NCBI RefSeq assembly: GCF_011189575.1
Contig: NZ_PUJW01000011.1
Span: 62,001-126,000 of the forward strand
Source: Photorhabdus cinerea
GTDB lineage: Bacteria; Pseudomonadota; Gammaproteobacteria; Enterobacterales; Enterobacteriaceae
Direction: 5' to 3'
DNA: 64,000 bases
Positions 45,385 to 55,300 of the stretch are shown piece after piece. Positions within the stretch are counted from its first letter, which is position 1. Each line of letters begins with the position of its first letter. The translations under genes were made by a program, and so were the position numbers. The notes under the pieces were generated by a model. The model saw nothing but the letters and a program-made list of their open reading frames with translations. It did not search any database and was not told the DNA's origin.

Positions 45385-45562
45385 TTATAAACCTTTTGTA
45401 TTATCGACAATGGCTGTGTTGACCTGCTTCGAGAATACGCGCATTTCGCATATGACACGTCCCGATTCCGCAGGAATAATTGTAGTTTCACCCTTGTAGG
45501 TAATAAGACAGATCGCGAGTGTCGTGGATAAGTTCTGCGGCGCTGCAAACAGGACATTCCAT
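45385..45562 (-). pseudogene. MqsA-like antitoxin relic
   Basis: From an ATG at 45562 the minus strand reads MECPVCSAAELIHDTRDLSY-YLQG and then hits TGA. Shifting the frame by one base in the GGG run (45491-45493) continues as GETTIIPAESGRVICEMRVF, then SKQVNTAIVDNTKGL. This is the N-terminal zinc domain of an MqsA-type antitoxin (CPxC, then the GETT.IPA strand and VN-AxVD region). The second zinc motif is reduced to a single Cys, and the C-terminal helix-turn-helix is missing. No MqsR-like toxin gene is beside it. Confidence 0.65.
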
Positions 45563-45602
45563 CGGTTTTATTTCTGGTCTTTTGTGTTGAAAGGCAATCC
45601 AT

Positions 45603-46061
45603 AGCTCATACTGAGATTGCATTTCTGTTCACATTTCAGTGCTACCCATTTTGTTATTCCTCAGTGGTAATCTTGATCGTTGACGAGAATGACATCTTCA
45701 CTTTCAAATCTAAATATTTGTTGTAGTTAGCGATTTAATTTAATTAAATGTTGTAGAAGAAAGTCAAGATAATATCTTAATGGTCCTTTTTAGGAAAGTA
45801 GTAAAATTCATTGTCAATAAAATATTTAAGGTGTCACGGTTTAGAATAATAACTTTCAACTCTAATGTCTGAGATTAACTTTAACTTATTGATAAGTATC
45901 AAAAAACGATAAAGAGAATGAGCGGTATATCCTGTTATAATTGAATCTTAGTTTTATGTCGGTTGCATTAATAAATAAAAATTTACTGAATGTTTAATAA
46001 TAGATTAAAAGTTAAATCATGTGGTTTAATTTTTAATTATTTATAGATATAAGGAAATAAT
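45603..46061. other. AT-rich intergenic region upstream of the Tad2-like gene
   Basis: Very AT-rich and gene-free; presumably carries the promoter of the gene at 46062. No sigma-28 consensus with correct spacing is present. Confidence 0.4.
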
Positions 46062-46892
46062 ATGTCTGAAGTTATGAAACCTGAAAATGAATGTCCGTTT
46101 GATCCTAAGCAATATGAATGTCATAGTGTTGTCGCTCCGGTTGGTTCTTTTTCTTGGGCTCTGATTCAATTAAAGCTACGCAAACTTGTCGCTCGTTCTG
46201 TTTGGAGTGATAAAAAGATGTATTTGGCTATTACCCCTCGTGTGAATGATTTAACAGTAGAAGAGGGCAGTGCTTACGCTGTTGATGGTGTTGCCGTTGG
46301 CACTAAATATGATTATTTGACGCATATTGATCTATGCAATGAGCACGGTAACTTTGTACCGTGGCAACCAACGCAAGAAGATATGATGGCTTGTGACTGG
46401 AGTTTTTTTGAAGATAAGGTAAAGCTTGAACCAGAGTCAGATGATATGTTGGTTTTCGATCTTAAATCAGAGTTTGATGAAAAAGTTGGGTATTATGGAT
46501 ATCTGAGTGAAAATAAAATAAGTGACTCTAATGCCGCTCCCATAGGAACTTTAACTATTACCCAAAATAAGACAGATATTAAAAATATTTTAATATTCCA
46601 TACTGTTGAAAATCCGGGTTATATTCATTTTTCTGTATCCTTTGATGAAGTTAATTCTCAAAAGGTGAAAGAATTATTTAAGAAAAATCTTTATGTCAAA
46701 GTTGACAATATAACCTATAATCTTGGAACAAGCCCAGAATGGAGTGCAGATATAACAAATTCCACATCCGGTGTTTTATATAACAATGACCCGCCCAATA
46801 ATCCACACAGAGTGGATGCTGAAAAACTAGGCAAAATTTTAAAGCAAATAGGTGAAACTAAGCGCTTTTATTTAATTTGGAGTGGTGAATAA
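46062..46892 (+). CDS. Protein with N-terminal Tad2-like (DUF2829) domain and unknown C-terminal domain
   Basis: 276 residues, ATAAGGAAATAAT before the ATG. Residues ~30-117 follow the DUF2829/Tad2 pattern: FSWALIQLKLRKLVARSVW (helix, then VAR-x-x-W), KKMYLAITP, an insert, then LTHIDLCNEHGNFVPWQPTQ with EDMMACDW (G-x-x-VPW-x-P-T-Q-x-D-M-x-A-x-DW). Phage Tad2 proteins sequester the cyclic ADP-ribose signal of Thoeris defence. The C-terminal ~155 residues are not recognised and are partly beta-rich (TLTITQNKTDIKNILIFHTV). No signal peptide. A chromosomal gene between flagellar operons; its biochemical role is open: signal binder, phage-derived gene or effector part. Confidence 0.65.
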   Translation: MSEVMKPENECPFDPKQYECHSVVAPVGSFSWALIQLKLRKLVARSVWSDKKMYLAITPRVNDLTVEEGSAYAVDGVAVGTKYDYLTHIDLCNEHGNFVPWQPTQEDMMACDWSFFEDKVKLEPESDDMLVFDLKSEFDEKVGYYGYLSENKISDSNAAPIGTLTITQNKTDIKNILIFHTVENPGYIHFSVSFDEVNSQKVKELFKKNLYVKVDNITYNLGTSPEWSADITNSTSGVLYNNDPPNNPHRVDAEKLGKILKQIGETKRFYLIWSGE

Positions 46893-46926
46893 GGATAAAT
46901 AATTCAAATCTACACTCTAAGTTCAA

Positions 46927-46954
46927 GGCTGCACCCTGGTGCGGCTTTTTTCGT
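46927..46954 (+). terminator. Terminator after the Tad2-like gene
   Basis: GGCTGCACC / GGTGCGGC hairpin followed by TTTTTTC, 35 bases past the stop. The remaining DNA to 47222 holds no gene. Confidence 0.85.
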
Positions 46955-47190
46955 ATCTACTGTCACAAGTTAAATCTAATTTACATTTTTTCTGATGAGA
47001 GGTTATTTTTCTTCGTGGGTATTGCGAAGATTATGAGGAAAATGGTATTTATCCTTAATAAACACAAGAGAAAGTTAAAATTTTCACGTTCAATAGACTC
47101 AATTTAATCACCAAGATTTCTTATCTGTTCCTTATAATCTGAACTGAAATCAATACATCCTAAACCCAGCTCATAAAACGAGTAAATAAT

Positions 47191-47216
47191 GGTGATGAGA
47201 GTACATCACCTTTATT
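47191..47216 (-). terminator. Possible terminator of fliDST
   Basis: GGTGATG at 47191-47197 pairs with CATCACC at 47204-47210, just past the fliT stop. The T-run is weak on the minus strand and stronger on the plus strand, so the assignment is tentative. Confidence 0.4.
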
Positions 47217-47222
47217 TCTCAA

Positions 47223-47597
47223 TTATTTTTGTTCCGTAGAGCTCATAAGAGTATGGTAGGGTTCAACAGGGAATTGGCCGTAGCTATCATTTAATAATTG
47301 CTGTTGGCTTGCTTGTTTGATGAGTTTACTTAATTCATCAAGTCTTTTCTGTAGTAGTTTTTTAATCTCATTTTCATTATCTAAAATTATCTGCAAAATG
47401 TTGGCCATTTTTTGCTGTAACGAAAGAGAAGTCGTCGATGATATTGAAGAGTTGCTGATCACTTCTACTGCTTTGAGGTAGGTGATTTCCATATCAACAA
47501 GTTCATCCCATTTTTCATTTTTAGCTAAATTAAGCATTTGCTCACTTAAACTTAGGATCTGTTGGTAAGCTGACAAAAGATCCATTTTATTATCCAT
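47223..47597 (-). CDS. fliT: Flagellar export chaperone FliT
   Basis: 124 residues from the ATG at 47597, overlapping the fliS stop by one base; the longer in-frame reading extends into fliS. A helical protein (LLSAYQQILSLSEQMLNLAK) that chaperones the cap protein FliD and in Salmonella also antagonises FlhDC. Length near E. coli FliT (121). Confidence 0.9.
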   Translation of the reverse strand: MDNKMDLLSAYQQILSLSEQMLNLAKNEKWDELVDMEITYLKAVEVISNSSISSTTSLSLQQKMANILQIILDNENEIKKLLQKRLDELSKLIKQASQQQLLNDSYGQFPVEPYHTLMSSTEQK

Positions 47598-48007
47598 TAA
47601 ACAATATCCTGACTGGCGTTGTAATGAGGGCCAATTTGCCGCCAAGCGTCTGAAATCTCGGTGAGTAACTTTATTACTTCGGTAATGGCTGGCTCATCAT
47701 TGCGTAAATTAGCGTAGAGTAAACGTTGGGTCATATAGTCGTAAAGGGAAGAAAGATTGTGTGCCAGCTCTCCGCCTTTCTCGTTATCTAACCCCTGTTT
47801 AAGGCCATTATCAATGATATTGATCGCTTTGGAAATAGCTGCACCTTTTTCCGCGATATTACCTTGTTCCATCAGAATAATTGCCCGACGCAGGGCGCTA
47901 AGCGCCCCGTTGAACAAAATCTGAATCAACTGATAGGGGGAGGCATTCATAATTTCGCTCTCCATATCTATCTGGGCATATAATTGACTTGCCGAACGTT
48001 GATACAT
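47597..48007 (-). CDS. fliS: Flagellin export chaperone FliS
   Basis: 136 residues, the length of E. coli FliS. Conserved features: YAQIDMESEIMNASPYQLIQ, the LFNGALSALRRA helix and LYDYMTQRLLYANLRND. It binds the FliC C-terminus and prevents early polymerisation. Confidence 0.96.
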   Translation of the reverse strand: MYQRSASQLYAQIDMESEIMNASPYQLIQILFNGALSALRRAIILMEQGNIAEKGAAISKAINIIDNGLKQGLDNEKGGELAHNLSSLYDYMTQRLLYANLRNDEPAITEVIKLLTEISDAWRQIGPHYNASQDIV

Positions 48008-48019
48008 AATTTCCTTTAA

Positions 48020-49438
48020 TTATCTCATTTGCTGTAATTGTGATAGGAAGCTACCGGTTTTTCCCAAGGAAGAGACCATTTTATCCAGTTGTGAAAATTG
48101 GCGTTTATAACGTTCAATTGTTTCGTTAATATTCTCTTTCGTCCTGTCTACTTGTTTCTCAAGGTTTTTTAGACGCTTGTTAATGCCATCAGTCGCGGTA
48201 ACTAAGGTACCTTGGCTATCCAGAGCATCTTTTAATAGCTTATGTGTCTGAGTGGCAAAACCCGTTTTTTTACCGTCACCCATAAAGAACGCTTTCACAT
48301 TAGCCGGCTTTTCTTTTAGATTTTTTTCCAGCTTTTCGTTATCAATTTCCAGCTTACCGTCAGGCTTTTGTTTAATGCCCAGCTTATTCAGGGTTGGAAT
48401 ATCATTAGCCGCCTGAGAGCTGAAAATCTGGCCTCTTAGCTGGTTCTGTATTCCGCGTAATGTGCTGTCACCTAATAAAGCGCCATTATCTTTCGACGGT
48501 TCTTCACCCTGTTTTACGGGCTTAAATTTGGTCAGTGAATCAAATGTCGTTTGTAATTCATTATAAGCATCAACCCAGTTTTTAATCGCCTCTTTCATCG
48601 GTTCAATATCACGGGATATGACTAAAATTTCTGGCTTATGTTCCCCTAGTTTATCTTTATCCTCGGTCGTTTTTTTCAGATCCAGCTTAACGCCTTCGGG
48701 GGCATCGGTAATATGGTTTGTTTGACGCTCAATTTCGATGTTGTTGACGGTCAATTTCGCATTTTTCGCTTCAACTGTTTGAGTGAGTTTACTCTTTGTA
48801 CCCGGATAGTTTAGAAACTCGATAAGTTTGTTATCACCTTCAACAGTGATGGTCATCACCGATTCAGTGCCCGCTTTTTTGGCCGTCAGCACTAAATAGT
48901 TTTCGCCGTCTTTGGCTTTAATAATACTGGCGTTGACATTACCTTCCTGCTTATTAATGGCATCACGGATCTCAATAATGGATGTTTGTCCGTCTGTCAG
49001 CTCGATTTTCATCGGCTTTTTTTCACCAGGCTGAGTAATAGTGATTGTCCGGGTTTTACCTTCGCCCAAAGTTTCACCCAGATACTCTTTGATATTACTG
49101 ACTTCTTCTGTCTGTAATGATTGTGCCTGTGCCAATTGTTTAACTTCAATACTGTAGTTACCTGGGCTGGCTTTAGAATCCGTACTGGCAACGAATGCAT
49201 CATGTTTTTCGCTGGCAGTGGTTGTATTAAGTTTATCGAACTTTTTCAGTGACTCAGATGCGGTTTCCAGTTTTTCTAAACTGCCTTTTAATGTACCAAA
49301 AGCGGTTAGCTTACCTTTATAACTGGTTTGTTGCTGTGTCAGCGGTACTAAACGTTTTTGTTCTGCTGCCTGAAGTTTATCCAATATAGAGCCCAGATCC
49401 ATCCCCGACCCGGCGCCTAATGAAGAAATGCTAGCCAT
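48020..49438 (-). CDS. fliD: Filament cap protein FliD (HAP2)
   Basis: 472 residues (E. coli 468). ISSLGAGSGMDLGSILDKLQ at the start and a long C-terminal coiled coil (RFKRQFSQLDKMVSSLGKTG-like, ending FLSQLQQM) are the conserved D0/D1 parts. The middle, the exposed cap leg, is variable. It assembles flagellin at the tip. Divergent from fliC, with its own sigma-28 promoter. Confidence 0.95.
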   Translation of the reverse strand: MASISSLGAGSGMDLGSILDKLQAAEQKRLVPLTQQQTSYKGKLTAFGTLKGSLEKLETASESLKKFDKLNTTTASEKHDAFVASTDSKASPGNYSIEVKQLAQAQSLQTEEVSNIKEYLGETLGEGKTRTITITQPGEKKPMKIELTDGQTSIIEIRDAINKQEGNVNASIIKAKDGENYLVLTAKKAGTESVMTITVEGDNKLIEFLNYPGTKSKLTQTVEAKNAKLTVNNIEIERQTNHITDAPEGVKLDLKKTTEDKDKLGEHKPEILVISRDIEPMKEAIKNWVDAYNELQTTFDSLTKFKPVKQGEEPSKDNGALLGDSTLRGIQNQLRGQIFSSQAANDIPTLNKLGIKQKPDGKLEIDNEKLEKNLKEKPANVKAFFMGDGKKTGFATQTHKLLKDALDSQGTLVTATDGINKRLKNLEKQVDRTKENINETIERYKRQFSQLDKMVSSLGKTGSFLSQLQQMR

Positions 49439-49476
49439 TTATTGACTCCTTTATTAGTAAAGCTTTATTGAACCGG

Positions 49477-49503
49477 TTATCGGTAAGTTTTTGGAAAAGT
49501 TTA
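49477..49503 (-). promoter_or_regulatory. Sigma-28 (FliA) promoter of fliDST
   Basis: Minus strand TAAA, 15 bases, ACCGATAA, one base from consensus, 39-65 bases upstream of the fliD ATG. Confidence 0.85.
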
Positions 49504-49608
49504 CTAATAAAAATAATTTTTTGATGGTAGGAATAGTCGTGAAGAACCGACGCTGTTTGGCTTATCAGGGCAACGTGATAAAAAAGAAAAAGTTTTTTCA
49601 AGAAAAAT

Positions 49609-49635
49609 TAAAGGTTCTTTGAGGAACGCCGATAA
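49609..49635 (+). promoter_or_regulatory. Sigma-28 (FliA) promoter of fliC
   Basis: TAAA, exactly 15 bases, GCCGATAA: a perfect match to the sigma-28 consensus, about 75 bases before the fliC ATG. Confidence 0.95.
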
Positions 49636-49712
49636 AACTGTTGGCGGTGATGAACACCGTGGGTAAACCCCAAACTTATATATCGACTTGATTTTAAAAA
49701 GGAACTCTAACT

Positions 49713-50780
49713 ATGGCACAAGTCATCAACACCAACAGCCTGTCCCTGCTGACTCAGAATAACCTGAATAGATCCCAGGGTGCTTTGGGTAACGCTATCG
49801 AGCGTCTGTCTTCTGGTCTGCGTATCAATAGCGCGAAGGATGACGCGGCTGGTCAAGCGATCGCTAACCGTTTCACTTCAAATGTTAGAGGTTTGACTCA
49901 GGCAGCACGTAACGCTAATGACGGTATCTCTATTGCACAGACGACCGAAGGTGCTCTGAACGAAATTAACACCAACTTACAACGTATTCGTGAACTGGCT
50001 GTTCAGGCGAAAAACGAAACTAACTCTGATAGTGATACCAAATCTATCCAGGAAGAAGTTACTGAGCGTTTAAAGGAAATTGATCGTATTTCTGAACAAA
50101 CTCAGTTCAACGGTGTTCGTGTTCTAAGTGAAAATAACGAAATGACCATTCAGGTTGGTGCTAACGATAACGAAGTTATCAAAATTAATCTGGAAAAAAT
50201 TGACAGTGAGGTTCTGAAACTGGATAAATTCACTGTTTCTAAGGAAGTCCCACACGGTACAGAAATAAAAGAGGTCGGTGCTGCTGGTGCTAAGAAAGGA
50301 CTTGATTTTACTGACGCTTCTGTTACTGGTAAAAATCTATCTGGTCATAAAGTCTATGCAGCGCTTGATGATAAAGGCGCTGTGAAGCCTAATGAATATG
50401 TATTAGAAGGTAAAGATGATTCAGGTAATACAAAGTATTATAAAGCTGAAGTCAACGCTACTACTGGTAAAGTCACTGCAAAGGATGAAATCAAACCAGA
50501 AACATCAAAAGATCCTCTGGAAACTTTGGACAGCGCTTTGGCACAAGTTGACAGCCTGCGCAGCTCTCTGGGTGCTATCCAGAACCGTCTGGAATCTACC
50601 GTTAACAACCTGAACAACACCGTTAACAACCTAAGTTCTGCTCGTAGCCGTATCGAAGATGCTGACTACGCAACCGAAGTATCTAACATGAGCCGTGGTC
50701 AAATCCTGCAACAGGCTGGTACTGCGGTTCTGGCTCAGGCTAACCAAGTTCCTCAGACTGTATTGTCTCTGCTGCGCTAA
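49713..50780 (+). CDS. fliC: Flagellin FliC
   Basis: 355 residues. N-terminal AQVINTNSLSLLTQNNLNRS, RLSSGLRINSAKDDAAGQAI and C-terminal RSRIEDADYATEVSNMSRGQ, ILQQAGTAVLAQANQVPQTV are the conserved D0/D1 domains. The central variable part (~170-265) is short and Lys/Asp-rich, so the filament has a small outer domain compared with E. coli. The protein is exported with FliS. Confidence 0.97.
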   Translation: MAQVINTNSLSLLTQNNLNRSQGALGNAIERLSSGLRINSAKDDAAGQAIANRFTSNVRGLTQAARNANDGISIAQTTEGALNEINTNLQRIRELAVQAKNETNSDSDTKSIQEEVTERLKEIDRISEQTQFNGVRVLSENNEMTIQVGANDNEVIKINLEKIDSEVLKLDKFTVSKEVPHGTEIKEVGAAGAKKGLDFTDASVTGKNLSGHKVYAALDDKGAVKPNEYVLEGKDDSGNTKYYKAEVNATTGKVTAKDEIKPETSKDPLETLDSALAQVDSLRSSLGAIQNRLESTVNNLNNTVNNLSSARSRIEDADYATEVSNMSRGQILQQAGTAVLAQANQVPQTVLSLLR

Positions 50781-50836
50781 TCGTTCCGTTAGGGCAATAT
50801 GTGAACCTGATTCACGTAAAAATCCAAATAAATCAA

Positions 50837-50864
50837 GGATCGGCTCGCCGGTCCTTCTTTTTTA
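50837..50864 (+). terminator. Terminator after fliC
   Basis: GGATCGGC / GCCGGTCC hairpin (one mismatch) followed by TTCTTTTTT, ~57 bases past the fliC stop. Confidence 0.85.
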
Positions 50865-51026
50865 GTCGTTTATCGTGAACAGCCTAAAATTTGTGTTATT
50901 ATTAGGCGGACAATAAATTTCGCATAGGTGAAAAAGAAGTGCTTTTACTACATTGTTCAAACGATTGCCCTTGTTAGGGGATTGGATAATGGTAGTTAGT
51001 CTCTTATTCCAAAGGTGTCTGTTGTT

Positions 51027-51749
51027 GTGAGCGATTTGTATACCGCCGAAGGCGTGATGGACAAAAACAGCCTCTGGAAGCGCTATGTACCATTAGTTCG
51101 CCATGAAGCGTTAAGGCTACAAGTTAGGTTACCTGCGTGTGTGGAGCTGGATGATTTGCTTCAGGCCGGGGGAATCGGCTTACTAAATGCGGTGGAACGT
51201 TTTGATTCCTTACAGGGAACCGCGTTTACCACTTATGCGGTACAACGTATCAGAGGTGCAATGTTGGATGAGTTAAGGAGCCGTGATTGGGCTCCGCGTA
51301 GCGTGCGACGTAATGCGCGCGAAGTGACGCAAACCATCCGTAAACTTGAGCAAGACTTAGGCCGTCCAGCCAGTGAGCAGGAAGTTGCTAAAGAATTAAA
51401 GATTGATCTGGTAGAATATCGGCAGATACTGTTAGATACGAATAACAGTCAGTTGTTTTCTTATGACGAATGGCATGAAATGCATGGTGAAAGCTGTGAA
51501 CCTGTCATTGAAGAAGGGCATGAAACTAATCCCTTACAACAATTGTTGGAAAGTGATGTTCGTCAACGGGTAATTGATGCCATTGATTCGTTACCCGAGC
51601 GAGAAAAAATGGTTCTGACGCTGTATTATCAGGAAGAACTTAATCTGAAAGAGATTGGCGCAGTACTTGAAGTCGGGGAGTCCCGCATAAGTCAGTTACA
51701 CAGTCAGGCGATTAAACGTCTGCGGGCTCGCTTAAATCCGGAAAAGTAA
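51027..51749 (+). CDS. fliA: Flagellar sigma factor FliA (sigma-28)
   Basis: 240 residues from a GTG at 51027, chosen because AAAGGTG lies 9 bases upstream and the start (V)SDLYTAEGVMDK matches homologues; the GTG at 51015 would overlap that site. Region 2 (VELDDLLQAGGIGLLNAVER, TTYAVQRIRGAMLDELRSRD) and region 4 (LPEREKMVLTLYYQEELNLK, GESRISQLHSQAIKRL) are clear. It drives the class 3 promoters found before fliC, fliD, flgM and flgK and is restrained by FlgM. Confidence 0.96.
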   Translation: MSDLYTAEGVMDKNSLWKRYVPLVRHEALRLQVRLPACVELDDLLQAGGIGLLNAVERFDSLQGTAFTTYAVQRIRGAMLDELRSRDWAPRSVRRNAREVTQTIRKLEQDLGRPASEQEVAKELKIDLVEYRQILLDTNNSQLFSYDEWHEMHGESCEPVIEEGHETNPLQQLLESDVRQRVIDAIDSLPEREKMVLTLYYQEELNLKEIGAVLEVGESRISQLHSQAIKRLRARLNPEK

Positions 51750-51801
51750 CTTTTTGCTTATTTGTTTTTTGTTTAAGACTACACACAGGGCTTTATCTCT
51801 T

Positions 51802-52314
51802 ATGTCTGTTACAACACAAAAGAAACGGCCGCTTAGCCGTTACATTAAAGACTACAAACATAGTCAAACTCATTGCTTGCATTGTCACAAAGCTCTTGAT
51901 CGCATCTCTTTGGTTTTTAATGGCCAAGTGATCAATAAAGAGTCGATCTCTGAGATGACGGAGTTGATTGATGATAAAACTTGGGATGAGTTGCAAGATA
52001 AATTTGTCGCATTATGCCGTTTTTGCAGTGAGATTTATTGCAACAGCGAGACAGATTATTTTGACATCATGTCTTTCAAACAATACTTGTTTGAACAAAC
52101 TGAAATGAGCCACAGTACTATTCGTGAGTATGTGGTTCGCTTACGACGTTTGGATGAATTGCTCACTTCAAGCAATTACCCTGTAAAAGAGTTCACAACA
52201 GAGAAAATCCAGGAAAAACTGAGTGAGAAACTATCACAGTCGGCATTCAGTAACTACAACATTGCCTTGCGTAAGTATGAGCAGTATTTGAGTTGGCAGC
52301 AGGGCGGTCACTAA
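51802..52314 (+). CDS. fliZ: Flagellar regulator FliZ
   Basis: 170 residues from the ATG at 51802 (MSVTTQKKRPLSRYIKDYKH). Features of FliZ: CLHCHKALDRISLV and LCRFCSEIYC (two CxxC pairs), then TEMSHSTIREYVVRLRRL, the helix with which FliZ binds DNA. In Xenorhabdus and Salmonella FliZ raises flhDC/fliA output and affects virulence genes. Follows fliA by 52 bases and is probably cotranscribed. Confidence 0.95.
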   Translation: MSVTTQKKRPLSRYIKDYKHSQTHCLHCHKALDRISLVFNGQVINKESISEMTELIDDKTWDELQDKFVALCRFCSEIYCNSETDYFDIMSFKQYLFEQTEMSHSTIREYVVRLRRLDELLTSSNYPVKEFTTEKIQEKLSEKLSQSAFSNYNIALRKYEQYLSWQQGGH

Positions 52315-52349
52315 GCTGGAAATATAACAGTAAAGAGATCACCAATTTC

Positions 52350-52378
52350 AGGGGAACACATTTTCGATGTGTTCCCCT
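52350..52378. terminator. Bidirectional terminator between fliZ and putA
   Basis: AGGGGAACACA (52350-52360) pairs perfectly with TGTGTTCCCCT (52368-52378) across a 7-base loop between two convergent genes. Confidence 0.85.
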
Positions 52379-52392
52379 AATTATTTTAGGAA

Positions 52393-55300
52393 TTACCCGA
52401 TAGTCATCAAGCTGGCATTGCCCCCTGCAGCGGCAGTGTTAATGCTCAGCGAATGTTCATGTAGCAGACGTTCTAACAATAGGTTAGTTTCTCCGCGGGC
52501 AAAACCTTGTACGGAGATGATGGGTCCTTTACGTTGAGCGATTTGTTCGCAGACTTGACGGAGTTGATCAGAGTCGCCGTGGTAAATGACAGCGTCGAAT
52601 GCCGTGTCTTCACTCTGCCAGTCCTGAACCAGATTGATTGCTTTACGGACGTTATTCGGCAATTGACGGAATAGTTGCTGGTGCATTTCATCATTTTGCC
52701 AGAGTAATTGACAGCCAACAGACAATGTTGCTGCCAGTTGGATCAAGGTATCTTGCTGATTATCCGCCAGACACAATACCTGACCACGAGGTAACAGGGT
52801 GTAAGTATTGCGTTCACCGGTAGGCCCAGGTAACAGGCGAGTTGTGCCACCTTGTGCGAGTAGTTTGTACTGTTGAACCAGTTGATTCAGCTCTTTGTTG
52901 TGCTGATTGGTAGCCCATTCCGTCAATGCATCAAATGGAGCCATAAGTATCGAACGAGCATTGGCATCCAGTGGATATTCAGCATCTTGACGTTCCAGCG
53001 TTTGATTAATTGCATTCTGAGGGCGGCAAGAGAGTAAACGATATAAATAGAGCGGACCACCCGCTTTCGGGCCTGTACCGGATAAGCCTTCACCACCAAA
53101 CGGTTGTACACCAACAACAGCACCTACCATATTGCGGTTAACATATAGGTTACCTACTTTCGCTTTCGCTGTAACCTGTGCAATCGTTTCATCAATACGA
53201 GTATGTACACCTAGTGTCAGGCCATAGTTAGAATCGTTAATCTGAGCCAGCAATTTCTCCAGTTCACTACGTTTAAAACGGACAACATGTAGAACGGGGC
53301 CGAAGATCTCTTTTTTCAGTTCATCAAAGCTTTCTAGTTCAATTAGCGTTGGTTTAACAAAGGTGCCTTGTTCCCACTCTTTACTGTCAACCGTATTGCT
53401 GTATGCTGCTTGGTAAATCGTGCGCCCTTTGGTGCGCATTGCCTGAATATGGCGATCGATACCGGCTTTGGCATCAGCATCAATGACTGGTCCGATATCG
53501 GTAGAAAGACGTTCAGGATTACCCATCAGGCATTCAGACATTGCCCCTTTCAGCATAGTAATAGTTCGTTCTGCCACATCTTCCTGAATACAAAGGATGC
53601 GTAAGGCAGAGCAACGTTGACCTGCACTGTCAAAAGCAGAGGCGACGACATCAGTAACAACTTGTTCTGTGAGAGCAGAAGAGTCAACAATCATTGCATT
53701 CAGGCCACCGGTCTCGGCAATGAGAGGTGTTGGTCGTCCTTGCGCATCAAGTCGTCCGGCAATATTGCGTTGTAACAGACCAGCAACTTCAGTGGAGCCA
53801 GTAAACATCACACCGCGTACCCTTTCATCACCAACCAGAAGAGAACCAACGGTTTCACCTCGGCCAGGTAATAATTGCAATACGCCATGGGGAATACCTG
53901 CTTGATGTAGTATTTTGACTGCAAGTGCTGCAATTAATGGGGTCTGTTCCGCAGGTTTTGCTAAGACACTGTTTCCGGCAGCCAGTGCAGCAGCTATCTG
54001 TCCAGTGAAAATAGCCAATGGGAAGTTCCATGGACTGATACATACAACAGGTCCCAGTGGACGGTGGGTATCATTAGCGAAATCATGGCGAACTTGCCCA
54101 GCATAATAATGGAGGAAATCGACGGCTTCGCGTACTTCCGCAATCGCATTATTAAAGGTTTTGCCTGCTTCTCGAGCCAGAATACCCAACAGCGATTGCA
54201 TCTGGTTTTCCATCAATTCAGCAGCACGAATCAGAATTGCTGCTCGTTCTGATGGTGGAGTCGCAAACCAGATTGCTCCAGCCTCTGTTGCGACATCCAG
54301 AGCATGACCAACTTCCTGCTCGGTTGTTTCACGAACATGACCAACGATATCCAGAGGCTCAGCCGGATTAATGACCGGTTTAGCTACGGGTAACTCACCT
54401 TGATGGTAATAATTACCGCCCAGTAATGGTTCGCTATACCGTTCTTCGGTAGCAGAACTGAGTAAGGCACTGGAAAGAGAAGCTAAACGATGCTCGTTGG
54501 AAAGATCCAAACCCGCTGAGTTTGCGCGATCTTTGCCATATAAGTTTTGAGGCAGAGAGATTTTCGGATGTGGAAGACCGATTTGGCCTTCGGTTTCAGC
54601 CAGCTTCTGAACTTTTTTCACTGGATCAGCAACCAGTTCATCCAGTGGTAGTGTGGTATCGGCGATACGGTTGACGAAGGAAGTGTTAGCACCATTTTCC
54701 AGCAGACGACGGACGAGATAGGCCAGCAGCGTTTCATGAGTGCCTACTGGCGCATAAATGCGACATGGGCGGTTTAATTTGCCATTAACGATTTTCCCGA
54801 CCACTTGTTCGTATAGTGGTTCTCCCATGCCATGTAAGCACTGGAACTCATATTGACCAGGGTAATAGTTTTGGCCGGCCATATGATAAACAGCAGATAA
54901 AGTATGAGCATTGTGGGTAGCGAACTGGGGGTAAATCAGATTTGGCACTGACAATAGTTTGCGGGCACAAGCCAGATAAGAAACATCGGTATAAACTTTA
55001 CGGGTGTAAACTGGATAGCCTTCCAGTCCATCTATTTGAGCACGCTTAATTTCGCTATCCCAATAAGCGCCTTTTACCAGTCTCACCATCAGGCGGCGAC
55101 GGCTGCGCTGTGCCAAATCAATTATCGCGTCAATAACAAATGGGCAGCGTTTCTGATAAGCCTGAATAACGAAACCAATGCCATTCCAGCCAGCCAGTTG
55201 TGGCTCAAAGCAGAGTTTTTCCAGCAAATCGAGAGAGATTTCCAGACGATCCGCTTCTTCTGCATCAATATTGATACCAATATCATATTGACGTGCTTGT

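Noticed and set aside
45369..45602. Minus-strand 77-codon frame rich in Arg and Ser
   Set aside because: It is an out-of-frame reading of the MqsA-like relic; the coding signal is in the other frames.
45890..45920. Possible sigma-28 promoter before the Tad2-like gene (AACGATAA)
   Set aside because: The -10-like sequence lacks a TAAA at 15-base spacing.
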